18,489 nt of DNA from Alistipes sp. (GTDB lineage: Bacteria; Bacteroidota; Bacteroidia; Bacteroidales; Rikenellaceae), in assembly GCA_020026435.1 (NCBI GenBank), contig JAHHQK010000041.1:1-18489 (forward strand), in the 5' to 3' direction. Position 1 is the stretch's first letter. Each line of letters begins with the position of its first letter. The notes under the pieces were generated by a model, which saw nothing but the letters and a program-made list of their open reading frames with translations, made no database searches and was not told the DNA's origin. The position numbers and the translations under genes were made by a program. Below are positions 11,430 through 18,489 of this stretch, piece by piece.

Positions 11430-13637
11430 ATGGACTTTTTACGATACGAGGATCTCCGGAAAACGGTACGCGATTCTTTCTCGGAGACCACCCAGAAACT
11501 CGTGGACGAGGCTCTGGAATATGCCGACGAAAAACTCGCTGGAAAGACCCGCTACGACGGATCTCCGATGCTGGATCACGGTGCGGCCGTGGCTCGGATC
11601 GTGATATCGGAGGTGGGACTGGGACGTAACTCCACGGTCTCGTCGATCCTCCACGACGTGGTCCGGTTGGGCAACAAGAACCTCCCGCCCGAGGAGTTCC
11701 TTGCCCTGATGAACGATATCCGGGCCCGCTTCGGCGAGCAGGTCGTGGGCATCACGATGGGGATGGCCAACATCTCGGAGCTGAAGCTGAAGGTCTCCAA
11801 GGAGCAGGCTGACAACTTCCGCGATCTGATCGTGAGCTATTCGGAGGATCCGCGTGTGATCCTCATCAAGCTGGCCGACCGCCTGGAGGTGATGCGTGCG
11901 CTGAAGATGTTCCCCCGCGAGAAGTGGCGCAAGAAGAGCTGGGAGTCGATGAACCTCTACGCCCAGATCGCCCACAAACTGGGTCTGTACGGTATCAAGA
12001 GCGAGTTGGAGGACATCGCGCTGAGCTTCCTCGAACCGAAGGACTACGAGCATATCGTCCTCAAGTTGGAGGAGAGTGCCGAGGAACGCCGCGCCTTCAT
12101 CGAGCGGTTTCTGGTGCCGATCACCTCGCGGCTCAACCTCCTGGGAATGAAATACCACGTCAAGAGCCGCACCAAGTCGATCTTCTCGATCTGGAACAAG
12201 ATGCACAAACAGCACGTTCCTTTCGAGGGCGTCTACGATATTTTCGCCATCCGCATCATCATCGACTGCCCGCCCGAGGACGAGAAACGCCTCTGCTGGA
12301 CGACCTATTCGGTGGTGACGGACTTCTACACGCCCAACCCCACGCGTATGCGCGACTGGGTCTCGATCCCCAAATCCAACGGCTACGAGTCGCTCCATAC
12401 GACCGTCTCGGCCGAGGGCCGCTGGGTCGAGGTGCAGATCCGCACCGAGCGCATGGATGCCGTGGCCGAGCGCGGTATCGCCGCTCACTGGCGTTATAAG
12501 GGTGTGGGGCAGGGTGCCAAGACCAGCGAGGTATGGCTGGGCCGCCTGCGTGAGCTGATCGAGGATACGACCCATTCGCTGGCGCGGCGTTTCGACGCCA
12601 AACCCGCCTCGGGCGAGATCTTCGTTTTTACGCCCAACGGCGACCTGAAGAAGCTGCCCGAAGGGGCCACACTGCTCGATTTCGCCTTCAATATCCACAC
12701 CTCGCTCGGCTCGACCTGTGTGGGCGGAAGGATCAACAATCGTGCGGTGTCGCTACGCGAGCAGCTTCACAACGGCGATATCGTCGAGATCCAGACCCAG
12801 AAAAACCAGACCCCCAAGTCCGACTGGCTGGGATTTGTCGTCACGTCGCGTGCCCGCACCAAGATCCGCTCTTTCCTGCGCGAGGAGCAGGCCAAGCATA
12901 CGCGCATGGGCCGTGAGGAGCTGGAGCGCAAGCTCAAGAACTGGAAGATGGGACTGACGATCGACGAGGCGGTGGCCTACCTGGTCAAACACTTCAAGCT
13001 GAGGCTCGGCACGGACATCTATGCGATGATCGCCACCGGAAAGGTCGATTTCGCGACCATCAAGGAGATCCTGCTGCGCCATGTGTCGGGGGTCGACGAG
13101 GAGGAACGCCGTGCCGCGGCTGCCGAGGCCGAAGCCGAGCGTCTGAAGAGTCAGCACGCCGCCGCACGTTCGGCCACCAAGTCGAGTGATGCGCTGATCA
13201 TCGACGACGACATTTCGAAGATCCAGTACAAGCTGGCCAAGTGCTGTAATCCGATCAAGGGCGACGAGGTGTTCGGATTCGTGACGATCAACACCGGAAT
13301 CACGATCCACCGCACCGACTGCCCCAATGCCCGCCGTATGCGCGAGATGTATCCCTACCGTGTCATCGAGGCGCGGTGGAGGAGTTCGGCCGAGGGGGCG
13401 TTCCGGGTGACGATCCGCATCGTGGCCGCCGACATGACGGGTATGGCCAACCACATTACCGAGGTCATCAGCCGCGACCTGGGGCTGAACATCAGCTCGA
13501 TTGCCTTCCAGCAGATCTCGGGCGGATGCGTGGCCGGTACGGTGGCCGTCGAGGTGCCGGGAGTCAATGTTGTCAACACGCTGATCCACTCGATCCTTCA
13601 CATCAAGGGTGTACAGAAGGCCTACCGTGTGAACTGA
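11430..13637 (+). CDS. RelA/SpoT family (p)ppGpp synthetase with a degenerate hydrolase site
   Basis: 735 residues with the full long-RSH layout: HD hydrolase domain (about 20-195), synthetase domain (about 225-355), TGS (about 395-455), helical and Cys-containing regions (KCCNP, then TDCPN), and a C-terminal ACT/RRM domain. The synthetase looks intact: KSRTKSIFSIWNKM loop, Asp270 and Arg275 in YDIFAIR, DWVSIPKSNGYESLH with Tyr319, and EVQIRT with Glu334 and Gln336. In the HD domain the metal ligands His50, His75, Asp76 and Asp150 remain, but the catalytic Glu-Asp pair that normally follows (HDVVED) is replaced by Arg79-Leu80. It therefore probably makes (p)ppGpp but hydrolyses it poorly or not at all, like a RelA. 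The ATG at 11430 is preferred to a TTG nine bases upstream. It is monocistronic with a long terminator. Confidence 0.93.
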   Translation: MDFLRYEDLRKTVRDSFSETTQKLVDEALEYADEKLAGKTRYDGSPMLDHGAAVARIVISEVGLGRNSTVSSILHDVVRLGNKNLPPEEFLALMNDIRARFGEQVVGITMGMANISELKLKVSKEQADNFRDLIVSYSEDPRVILIKLADRLEVMRALKMFPREKWRKKSWESMNLYAQIAHKLGLYGIKSELEDIALSFLEPKDYEHIVLKLEESAEERRAFIERFLVPITSRLNLLGMKYHVKSRTKSIFSIWNKMHKQHVPFEGVYDIFAIRIIIDCPPEDEKRLCWTTYSVVTDFYTPNPTRMRDWVSIPKSNGYESLHTTVSAEGRWVEVQIRTERMDAVAERGIAAHWRYKGVGQGAKTSEVWLGRLRELIEDTTHSLARRFDAKPASGEIFVFTPNGDLKKLPEGATLLDFAFNIHTSLGSTCVGGRINNRAVSLREQLHNGDIVEIQTQKNQTPKSDWLGFVVTSRARTKIRSFLREEQAKHTRMGREELERKLKNWKMGLTIDEAVAYLVKHFKLRLGTDIYAMIATGKVDFATIKEILLRHVSGVDEEERRAAAAEAEAERLKSQHAAARSATKSSDALIIDDDISKIQYKLAKCCNPIKGDEVFGFVTINTGITIHRTDCPNARRMREMYPYRVIEARWRSSAEGAFRVTIRIVAADMTGMANHITEVISRDLGLNISSIAFQQISGGCVAGTVAVEVPGVNVVNTLIHSILHIKGVQKAYRVN

Positions 13638-13705
13638 TCCCCGGGTGTGCCCGCCGAGAGCCTGCCCATGAGGGCTGCACGGAGCGTGGAAATCCATGAA
13701 AAAAC

Positions 13706-13744
13706 AAACCCCTGCCGATATTCTGGAATGTCGGCAGGGGTTTT
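13706..13744 (+). terminator. Terminator of the RelA-like gene
   Basis: A stem of 18 bp, with one T-G pair, runs from AAACCCCTGCCGATATTC (13706-13723) across a 2-nt gap to GAATGTCGGCAGGGGTTT (13726-13743), ending in TTTT. It begins about 70 nt after the stop codon. Confidence 0.94.
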
Positions 13745-13766
13745 CTCTTCGGAAGGGAAGGATCCG

Positions 13767-13800
13767 AAAAAAAACTCTTGGATCGGGAGAATCCAAGAGT
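13767..13800 (-). terminator. Terminator of tRNA-Leu
   Basis: ACTCTTGGAT (13774-13783) pairs with ATCCAAGAGT (13791-13800) around a 7-nt loop. On the minus strand it is followed by eight U (plus-strand A run 13767-13774, its last base shared with the stem). It starts 9 nt after the tRNA 3' end. Confidence 0.92.
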
Positions 13801-13809
13801 GTCTGTCTG

Positions 13810-13891
13810 TGCGGATAAAGGGACTCGAACCCCCACGCCGTGAGGCATCAGATCCTAAGTCTGACGTGGCTACCAATTACACCATATCCGC
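13810..13891 (-). tRNA. tRNA-Leu (UAG)
   Basis: An 82-nt tRNA with a long variable arm, as expected for a class II Leu tRNA. Acceptor GCGGATA (from plus 13891) pairs with TATCCGC (plus 13811-13817), and the discriminator is A. The anticodon stem TCAGA/TCTGA encloses CTTAGGA, giving anticodon TAG (plus 13855-13857), which reads CUN codons. The T arm contains GTTCGAGTCCC. CCA is not encoded. It has its own promoter and terminator. Confidence 0.96.
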
Positions 13892-13904
13892 CTGTATGCG
13901 AAGA

Positions 13905-13935
13905 CAAAGGTAAGTAAAATTTTATAAATCACAAT
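13905..13935 (-). promoter_or_regulatory. Promoter of tRNA-Leu
   Basis: On the minus strand ATTG (plus 13932-13935) stands 19 nt before TACCTTTG (plus 13905-13912). The -7 box is a full match and the -33 box matches three of four bases. The tRNA begins 13 nt after the -7 box. Confidence 0.75.
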
Positions 13936-13965
13936 CTTTCGGGGGTTTTTATGCGGTTTTTTGCT

Positions 13966-13973
13966 TATTTTTG
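13966..13973 (+). promoter_or_regulatory. -7 promoter box of the FAD protein operon
   Basis: TATTTTTG matches TAnnTTTG and lies 19 nt before the ATG at 13993. It lies downstream of an in-frame ATG at 13951, so it supports the later start. No clear -33 box is visible. Confidence 0.55.
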
Positions 13974-13992
13974 CAAATATTTAGAATTCGCT

Positions 13993-15549
13993 ATGCCGCA
14001 AAACATATCTCTTGTTCTTTCGCCCAAACAGGCCGCCGATCCCAAATGCTACACGGCTTTGGCCGCCCACAAGTTGGGCCTTTCGGATAAGGACGTGGCC
14101 CTGGTCCGCGTCGTGAAACGCTCGATCGACGCCCGTCAGCGTCAACCCAAGGTCAATCTTACGCTGGAACTCTTTGTCGATCGCGAACCCCTGCCCGCCC
14201 CCATTCATTTCGATTACCCCGATGTGAGCCATCGCACGGAGGTCATCGTCGTGGGTTCGGGTCCCGCAGGTCTGTTTGCGGCGTTGCACCTCATCGAGCT
14301 GGGTCTGCGTCCCATTGTCCTGGAGCGCGGACGCGACGTTTCGAGCCGCAAGGTCGACATCGCCCGCATCAACCGCAACGGAGAGATCGATCCCGATTCA
14401 AACTACGCCTTCGGTGAGGGCGGTGCGGGTACGTTCTCCGATGGTAAGCTCTTCACGCGCAGCAAGAAACGCGGCGACTACAACAAGGCCCTCCAGACCC
14501 TGGTGTTCCATGGTGCGAACCCCGAGATCCTCTATGAGGCCCATCCCCACATCGGCACCGACAAACTGCCCTACATCATGTCGGCCGTGCGCCGTACGAT
14601 TCTCGATGCCGGAGGCCGCTTCCTGTTCGAGCGCAAGATCACCGATCTGGAGCTTGGAGAGGGGCATCTGAAGGGCGTGTGGTGCGGTGACGAACTGATC
14701 GAGGGCGCGGCCGTGGTGCTGGCCACGGGGCACTCGGCCCGCGACATCTACGAATTGCTGCACCGCCGCGGTGTGCGGCTTGAGGCCAAGCCCTTTGCCA
14801 TGGGTGTGCGCATAGAGCATCCCCAGGCGCTGATCGACTCGATCCAGTACCATTGCCGCGAGCGCGGGGAATACCTCCCGGCGGCCTCCTACTCGCTGGT
14901 GAGCCAGGAGCAGGGACGTGGCGTCTATTCGTTCTGTATGTGTCCCGGAGGATTCATCGTTCCGGCGATGACCGATGCCGCGGAGTCGGTGGTCAACGGT
15001 ATGTCGCCCAGCGGACGTACCTCGCCCTTTGCCAACTCGGGACTGGTGACCGAGGTGCGCCTTTCGGATTTTGAGCATCTGAGGGCCGAGTGGGGCGAGC
15101 TGGCCGGACTGAAATTCCAGGAGGAGTTCGAGCGGGCGGCCCGTCTGCACGGCGGGGAGCGTCAGGTTGCCCCCGCACAGCGTGTCGCAGACTTCGTGGC
15201 GGGGCGTGCGAGCCGTTCGCTGCCCGCGACGTCCTACATCCCGGGCATCACGCCCTCGCGTCTGGACGAGTGGATGCCCCGCTTCATTGCCGAGGGGTTG
15301 CGCAGCGGAATCCACACGTTCGGCCGGCGGTTGAAGGGTTTCGAGACGTCGGAGGCCGTGGTCGTGGGGGTCGAGTCGCGTACGTCGACCCCCGTGCGTA
15401 TTCCGCGTGATCCCGCGTCGATGATGCACCCCGAGGTGCAGGGGCTTTTCCCTGCGGGCGAGGGTGCGGGCTATGCCGGAGGAATCATCTCGGCGGCTCT
15501 CGACGGCGAACGCATCGCCGAGGCGGTCGGGGGCTACATCAAACGATAA
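13993..15549 (+). CDS. FAD-dependent oxidoreductase of the COG2509 type
   Basis: 518 residues. A specific N-terminal domain (about 1-80, with ALVRVVKRSIDARQRQP) precedes the FAD-binding Rossmann fold: VIVVGSGPAGLFAAL with GxGxxG at 88-93 and Glu111 at the end of the second strand (IVLERG). GEGGAGTFSDGKLFTR (about 143-158) is the characteristic motif of this group, and a C-terminal FAD-contact motif GLFPAGEGAGYAGGIISAALDG is present. Members are widespread in Bacteroidota and Firmicutes and annotated as uncharacterised FAD-dependent dehydrogenases; no substrate is established. The start at 13993 is preferred to 13951 because the -7 box lies between them and the extra residues are not typical. 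Only 21 nt separate it from the glycosyltransferase gene, so the two form an operon, though no functional link is known. Confidence 0.88.
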   Translation: MPQNISLVLSPKQAADPKCYTALAAHKLGLSDKDVALVRVVKRSIDARQRQPKVNLTLELFVDREPLPAPIHFDYPDVSHRTEVIVVGSGPAGLFAALHLIELGLRPIVLERGRDVSSRKVDIARINRNGEIDPDSNYAFGEGGAGTFSDGKLFTRSKKRGDYNKALQTLVFHGANPEILYEAHPHIGTDKLPYIMSAVRRTILDAGGRFLFERKITDLELGEGHLKGVWCGDELIEGAAVVLATGHSARDIYELLHRRGVRLEAKPFAMGVRIEHPQALIDSIQYHCRERGEYLPAASYSLVSQEQGRGVYSFCMCPGGFIVPAMTDAAESVVNGMSPSGRTSPFANSGLVTEVRLSDFEHLRAEWGELAGLKFQEEFERAARLHGGERQVAPAQRVADFVAGRASRSLPATSYIPGITPSRLDEWMPRFIAEGLRSGIHTFGRRLKGFETSEAVVVGVESRTSTPVRIPRDPASMMHPEVQGLFPAGEGAGYAGGIISAALDGERIAEAVGGYIKR

Positions 15550-15570
15550 ACCTTAAAACACGATAAATCT

Positions 15571-16701
15571 ATGAAAATTGCTTTCGATGCCAAGCGTATT
15601 ACCCACAACGGTACGGGTTTGGGTAACTACGGACGTATGGTCGTGGATATGCTCTCGACCTATGCACCCGAAAACAAATATCTGCTCTATACGCCCGATC
15701 CGGGACGTGACGACCTGCGCGGCCGTGTGAGGTTGTGCGATTCGGTGGAGTTCAAATACCCCGCGAAGGCCCATTCCAGGCTGGGACGGAATCTGTGGCG
15801 GTTCAGCGGTGTCAGCAAGGAACTGCCCCGTGATATAGACCTGTTCCACGGTCTGACGGGCGAGTTGCCTGCGGGGTTGAAGAAGGAGGGGGTCAGAAGC
15901 GTGGTGACGATCCACGATCTTATCTTCCTGCGTTATCCCTCGTTCTACAAGTGGATCGACCGCAAGATCTATACCTATAAATACCGCAAGGCCTGTCAGC
16001 AGGCCGACCGCATCATCGCCATCAGCGAGGCCACCAAGCGGGACATCATCCATTTCTTCCACATCCCCGAGCAGAAGATCGACGTGGTGTATCAGGGTTG
16101 CGACAAGAATTTCAAGGGTACAGTCACGGAGGAAAGCCGCCGCGCCCTGCGTCGCAAGTATGCCCTGCCCGAGAGGTTTCTCCTCACGGTCGGAAGCATC
16201 GAGGAGCGCAAGAACCTGTTGCTCATCGTCCGTGCGCTGGTTCTGCTGGAGGAGCCGATGCACCTGGTGGTGATCGGCAAGCGCACGCCCTACACGGCCC
16301 GTGTCGAGCAATTTGCCGCCGAACACGGTCTGGGGGATTACCTCCACATTCTGAACCGCGTGCCTTTCGACGAACTGCCCGTATTCTACAACATGGCCGA
16401 GATTTTCCTCTATCCCTCGCGGTTCGAGGGCTTCGGTATCCCGATGATCGAGGCGGCCAACTGCGGTGTGCCGTGTATTGGTGCCACGGGGTCGTGTCTG
16501 GAGGAGGCGGGCGGTCCCGATCAGATCTATGTCAACCCCGACGATCCCGAGGAGCTGGCCGCAAAGATCCGTCTTCTGGCTTCGGATCCCGCCCTGAGGG
16601 TACAGATAGCCCTCCGCGGCAAGGATTACGTCCGGAGGTTCGAGCCGAAGGTCCTTTATCGTGATTATCTGAAGGTCTACGAAAAGGTGATCGGCAAATA
16701 A
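15571..16701 (+). CDS. Glycosyltransferase, GT4 family (GT-B fold)
   Basis: 376 residues. An N-terminal acceptor domain begins KIAFDAKRITHNGTGLGNYGR, a glycine-rich loop typical of these enzymes, with TIHD at 113-116. The C-terminal donor domain has VGSIEERKNL (Arg213 and Lys214 contact the nucleotide diphosphate) and the EX7E motif EGFGIPMIE with Glu286 and Glu294. It transfers a sugar from a nucleotide-sugar donor with retention of configuration. No signal peptide or membrane segment is present, so it is cytoplasmic or peripheral to the membrane. It is the second gene after the FAD protein. Downstream are a structured repeat and a convergent GT4 gene, but no other polysaccharide genes (no flippase, polymerase or sugar nucleotide synthesis), so donor, acceptor and final glycan cannot be named. 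Confidence 0.92.
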   Translation: MKIAFDAKRITHNGTGLGNYGRMVVDMLSTYAPENKYLLYTPDPGRDDLRGRVRLCDSVEFKYPAKAHSRLGRNLWRFSGVSKELPRDIDLFHGLTGELPAGLKKEGVRSVVTIHDLIFLRYPSFYKWIDRKIYTYKYRKACQQADRIIAISEATKRDIIHFFHIPEQKIDVVYQGCDKNFKGTVTEESRRALRRKYALPERFLLTVGSIEERKNLLLIVRALVLLEEPMHLVVIGKRTPYTARVEQFAAEHGLGDYLHILNRVPFDELPVFYNMAEIFLYPSRFEGFGIPMIEAANCGVPCIGATGSCLEEAGGPDQIYVNPDDPEELAAKIRLLASDPALRVQIALRGKDYVRRFEPKVLYRDYLKVYEKVIGK

Positions 16702-17072
16702 TACCCCTCTTTGCGGAACGCCTTGAGGCGGCGTCATGATTTGGGCGGAAGACTCCCGAAGAGGGTGTGTCGAAACCCTCGTTTCAAGAATCCCCCCTGT
16801 TGCAGAGATTTGCGGCAGGGGGGATCTTGTGTTATTGTGTCATTGTGATATGCCCGCTTTCGTATGGCGTGGAGCAATCCGTGCAGTGGGGTGTCGGGCG
16901 GCATGGGCCGTCGGTGGAGGGGATGGGCCGAGGTGCGGGCGGAGCGTGCAGGGGGCGGCATATGCAAACCGCATATTGTCTCCGCGGCTTGTGCCGGGGC
17001 GTATGTTCCCCGAGATCGGCATGGTGGATGCAGACCCGCGTATGGATTGAGTCGGGCTGGGAAAGCGGGGAT
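16702..17072. other. Non-coding gap between two convergent glycosyltransferase genes
   Basis: After a short tail it carries repeat copy 2 (16763-16855). The remaining roughly 215 nt are GC-rich and contain no credible gene. CGGGG/CCCCG at about 16997-17013 can form a small hairpin but lacks a T tract, so the terminator of the minus-strand gene is not clear. Confidence 0.55.
16763..16855. repeat. Structured intergenic repeat, copy 2
   Basis: The counterpart of 8680-8774. Outer arms GGGTGTGTC (16763-16771) and GATATGCCC (16847-16855) still pair across all nine positions if G-U pairs are allowed. The inner stem pairs ATCCCCCCTGTTGC (16790-16803) with GCGGCAGGGGGGAT (16812-16825), extended below by AAG/CTT past one bulged A. 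Sequence and length differ from copy 1 but the fold is kept. It lies 61 nt after the GT4 stop codon. Confidence 0.72.
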
Positions 17073-18182
17073 CTATTGTTTCTCTATATTGAGAATGTCG
17101 AGGTAATAGTCTATATAGTTGTCCACACAAGTGTCCCAGTCGAATTGTTCGGCCTGGCGGCGAGCTTTCTCGGCCGATCCATCGGGATCGGAGTAGAAGT
17201 CGCGAAGACCACGACGGGTGACATCGGCCATCTGTTCGGGGGTCAGATCGTCGTAGTAGTAGGCCGCATTGCCGCCCACTTCGGGCAACGACGTGAGCCG
17301 CGACAGAAAGACCGGTTTGCCGAAGTGCATGGCCTCGATGGGCGGCAGGCCGAATCCCTCGCACAACGACGGGAAAAGGAAGCCGTGGCAGTGCTTGTAG
17401 AGCGAGGCCTTCTCCTGCTCGGTGACGTGGTCGAGCATCGTGATGTTTCTCAGATTTGAATCCTTGATCTTCGCGGCGAGTTCGCGGCCGAAACGGGTCT
17501 CCCAGTTGCCGACCAGCACAAGGTGTTCCTCCCCGAGGTGGCGCATCATCTCGAACAGCAGCTGGGGATTTTTCTTGGGCTGGAGGCTCGACACGTGGAG
17601 CAGATAACGCTCGGGCAGGTCGAAACGCTTCAGATCGGCGAAATTCTGGCCGTCGGTATTGAGGTTGATCACACCGTTGTAGATCACGCGGTTCGGGATA
17701 TTGGGCGCGAAATGGCGGTCGACATCCTCCCGTACAAATGACGAGATGTAGGTGAGGTAGTCGACGTGTCGGAGCCTCTGGCGAAAGTATTGTTCGTATT
17801 TCGGAAGTTTGGTTTCGGATTTCTCGTAGATGAAGTTGATGTCGTGGACGGTCATCAGATTGTGACGTGCAAACATCATGTAGCGCATCTTGGAGAACTG
17901 GTGGCTGATGTGGCAGATGTCGGCATGAAGGGGATTGTAGCGGACGAATCTGCGCAGGACATGGGGTACGGCTATGTATTTGACCCGGTTGCCGAAAATG
18001 CCGGCGGAAGAGCTCGGAACGATGAAATAAAGCTCGATGTTGTACTTCTCCTTGAGCATCGAGGCCCGTTGGGTCAAGTGGCGTCCGAGCTGGAACGTGA
18101 ATTCCCCGAGACCAACATTCCGGTTGTAGATCTCGTTCAGCTCTATGACGATTTTTCTTGGCGATGCGCCCCTGTTTTCCAT
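17073..18182 (-). CDS. Glycosyltransferase, GT4 family (second, convergent)
   Basis: 369 residues. The N-terminal domain contains IELNEIYNRNVGLGEFTFQLGRHL and TVHDINF with His113 and Asp114. The donor domain contains LHVSSLQPKKNPQLL (Lys203, Lys204) and the EX7E motif EGFGLPPIE with Glu275 and Glu283. It resembles the GT4 protein at 15571-16701 in layout but differs clearly in sequence, so it is a paralogue in the broad sense rather than a recent duplicate. The expected reaction is retaining transfer from a nucleotide sugar; donor and acceptor are unknown. It has its own promoter and is encoded toward the first GT4 gene. The tail FDWDTCVDNYIDYYLDIL is a typical C-terminal crossover helix. The ATG at 18182 is the first in frame after the promoter. 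Confidence 0.92.
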   Translation of the reverse strand: MENRGASPRKIVIELNEIYNRNVGLGEFTFQLGRHLTQRASMLKEKYNIELYFIVPSSSAGIFGNRVKYIAVPHVLRRFVRYNPLHADICHISHQFSKMRYMMFARHNLMTVHDINFIYEKSETKLPKYEQYFRQRLRHVDYLTYISSFVREDVDRHFAPNIPNRVIYNGVINLNTDGQNFADLKRFDLPERYLLHVSSLQPKKNPQLLFEMMRHLGEEHLVLVGNWETRFGRELAAKIKDSNLRNITMLDHVTEQEKASLYKHCHGFLFPSLCEGFGLPPIEAMHFGKPVFLSRLTSLPEVGGNAAYYYDDLTPEQMADVTRRGLRDFYSDPDGSAEKARRQAEQFDWDTCVDNYIDYYLDILNIEKQ

Positions 18183-18215
18183 CTTTTATAAGAGTGTTTG
18201 AACTGCTTTGAAATA

Positions 18216-18247
18216 CAAATGTAGTTTTTTTATTTGATAATGGCAAG
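18216..18247 (-). promoter_or_regulatory. Promoter of the second glycosyltransferase gene
   Basis: On the minus strand CTTG (plus 18244-18247) stands 20 nt before TACATTTG (plus 18216-18223). The -7 box is a full match and the -33 box has the TTG core. The leader is about 30 nt. Confidence 0.75.
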
Positions 18248-18370
18248 CCCTAATCCCCGATAAATGACCGAAAAACGGATTATTATACTCTTTGGACGGG
18301 ATGGCGAATCGTGCGCTGAAAGGGCGGAATTGTACGGCAAAAGGGCTGTGGAACGGGGGATTGGTCAACC

Positions 18371-18389
18371 AATGTTAAGTAAATGTTAA
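18371..18389. repeat. Direct repeat of AATGTTAA, 11-bp period, upstream of a promoter
   Basis: AATGTTAA occurs at 18371-18378 and again at 18382-18389, one helical turn apart. It is preceded by the inverted repeat TTGGTCAACCAA (18361-18372) and lies 26 nt before the -33 box of the promoter at 18415. This layout would suit an activator site or an A/T-rich UP-like element. Confidence 0.35.
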
Positions 18390-18414
18390 ATATATTTAAA
18401 ATATTACTAAAAAA

Positions 18415-18446
18415 TTTGCAGAACTTGAAAAATGCCCTTATCTTTG
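18415..18446 (+). promoter_or_regulatory. Strong Bacteroidota promoter for a gene beyond the window
   Basis: TTTG (18415-18418), a 20-nt spacer and TATCTTTG (18439-18446) match the consensus fully. The leader begins near 18450 and contains three copies of a TTTTA(A)GGTT motif before the window ends. Confidence 0.85.
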
Positions 18447-18454
18447 CAGCGAAG

Positions 18455-18489
18455 TTTTAAGGTTCATTTTAGGTTAGTAGTTTTAGGTT
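18455..18489 (+). repeat. Threefold TTTTA(A)GGTT motif in a leader
   Basis: TTTTAAGGTT (18455-18464), TTTTAGGTT (18467-18475) and TTTTAGGTT (18481-18489) follow each other at 12- and 14-nt steps just after the predicted transcription start. The array may continue past the window edge. Confidence 0.5.

Larger units (their letters stand above)
18183..18489. other. Intergenic region with two divergent promoters
   Basis: It contains the minus-strand promoter for the second glycosyltransferase (18216-18247), about 115 nt of unremarkable sequence, an A/T-rich block with direct repeats (18361-18410), and a strong plus-strand promoter (18415-18446) for a gene beyond the window. Confidence 0.6.

Noticed and set aside
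16840..18246. A 468-codon minus-strand frame over the second glycosyltransferase
   Set aside because: It overlaps the glycosyltransferase in another phase, runs through its promoter and gives an Arg/Pro-rich translation without any domain.

Overview
This window looks like a stretch of chromosome from a GC-rich member of the Bacteroidales, most likely an Alistipes-like (Rikenellaceae) gut bacterium. Three things point there. Promoters follow the Bacteroidota pattern (TTTG, about 19-21 nt, TAnnTTTG), seen at full or near-full match at six sites and as the -7 box alone at several more. Start codons lack Shine-Dalgarno sequences and usually follow A/T-rich leaders. The protein families (hibernation factor beside a Xer-type recombinase, COG2509 FAD protein, short RelA-like enzyme, ROK kinase) are typical of the phylum. 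The genus is an inference; the phylum is well supported.

Layout. 1-1167: the 3' end of a tRNA-Asn and two identical tRNA-Val(UAC) genes, each followed by the same terminator and about 200 nt of related non-coding sequence, i.e. an old tandem duplication. 1358-2568: a DUF308/HdeD-type membrane protein and a convergent M15-type peptidase sharing a bidirectional terminator. 3050-5107: a minus-strand xerC-like recombinase to hpf operon, divergent from a flavin reductase gene, with promoter boxes almost touching both start codons. 5138-7228: a ROK sugar kinase and a polyprenyl diphosphate synthase, divergent from interleaved promoters. 7375-8628: a U32 (TrhP/RlhA-type) RNA hydroxylation protein. 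8680-9060: a structured repeat and a possible small RNA or small ORF. 9128-10525: aminopeptidase P. 10686-11345 (minus): a hemolysin III/PAQR membrane protein. 11430-13637: a RelA/SpoT-family protein whose hydrolase domain lacks the catalytic Glu-Asp pair. 13810-13891 (minus): tRNA-Leu(UAG). 13993-16701: a two-gene operon of a COG2509 FAD protein and a GT4 glycosyltransferase. 17073-18182 (minus): a second GT4 glycosyltransferase. The window ends on a strong promoter whose gene lies outside.

Most genes are housekeeping and sit singly or in pairs; no mobile element, prophage, CRISPR array or defence island is visible. Translation and stringency functions are prominent (four tRNAs, hibernation factor, RNA hydroxylase, (p)ppGpp enzyme), but they are not one operon. 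I did not find a clearly new multi-gene system. The items most worth a second look are the two-copy structured intergenic repeat (8680-8774 and 16763-16855), the RelA-like protein with a broken hydrolase active site, the possible small RNA at 8910-9060, and the near-leaderless divergent promoters at 4345-4385.
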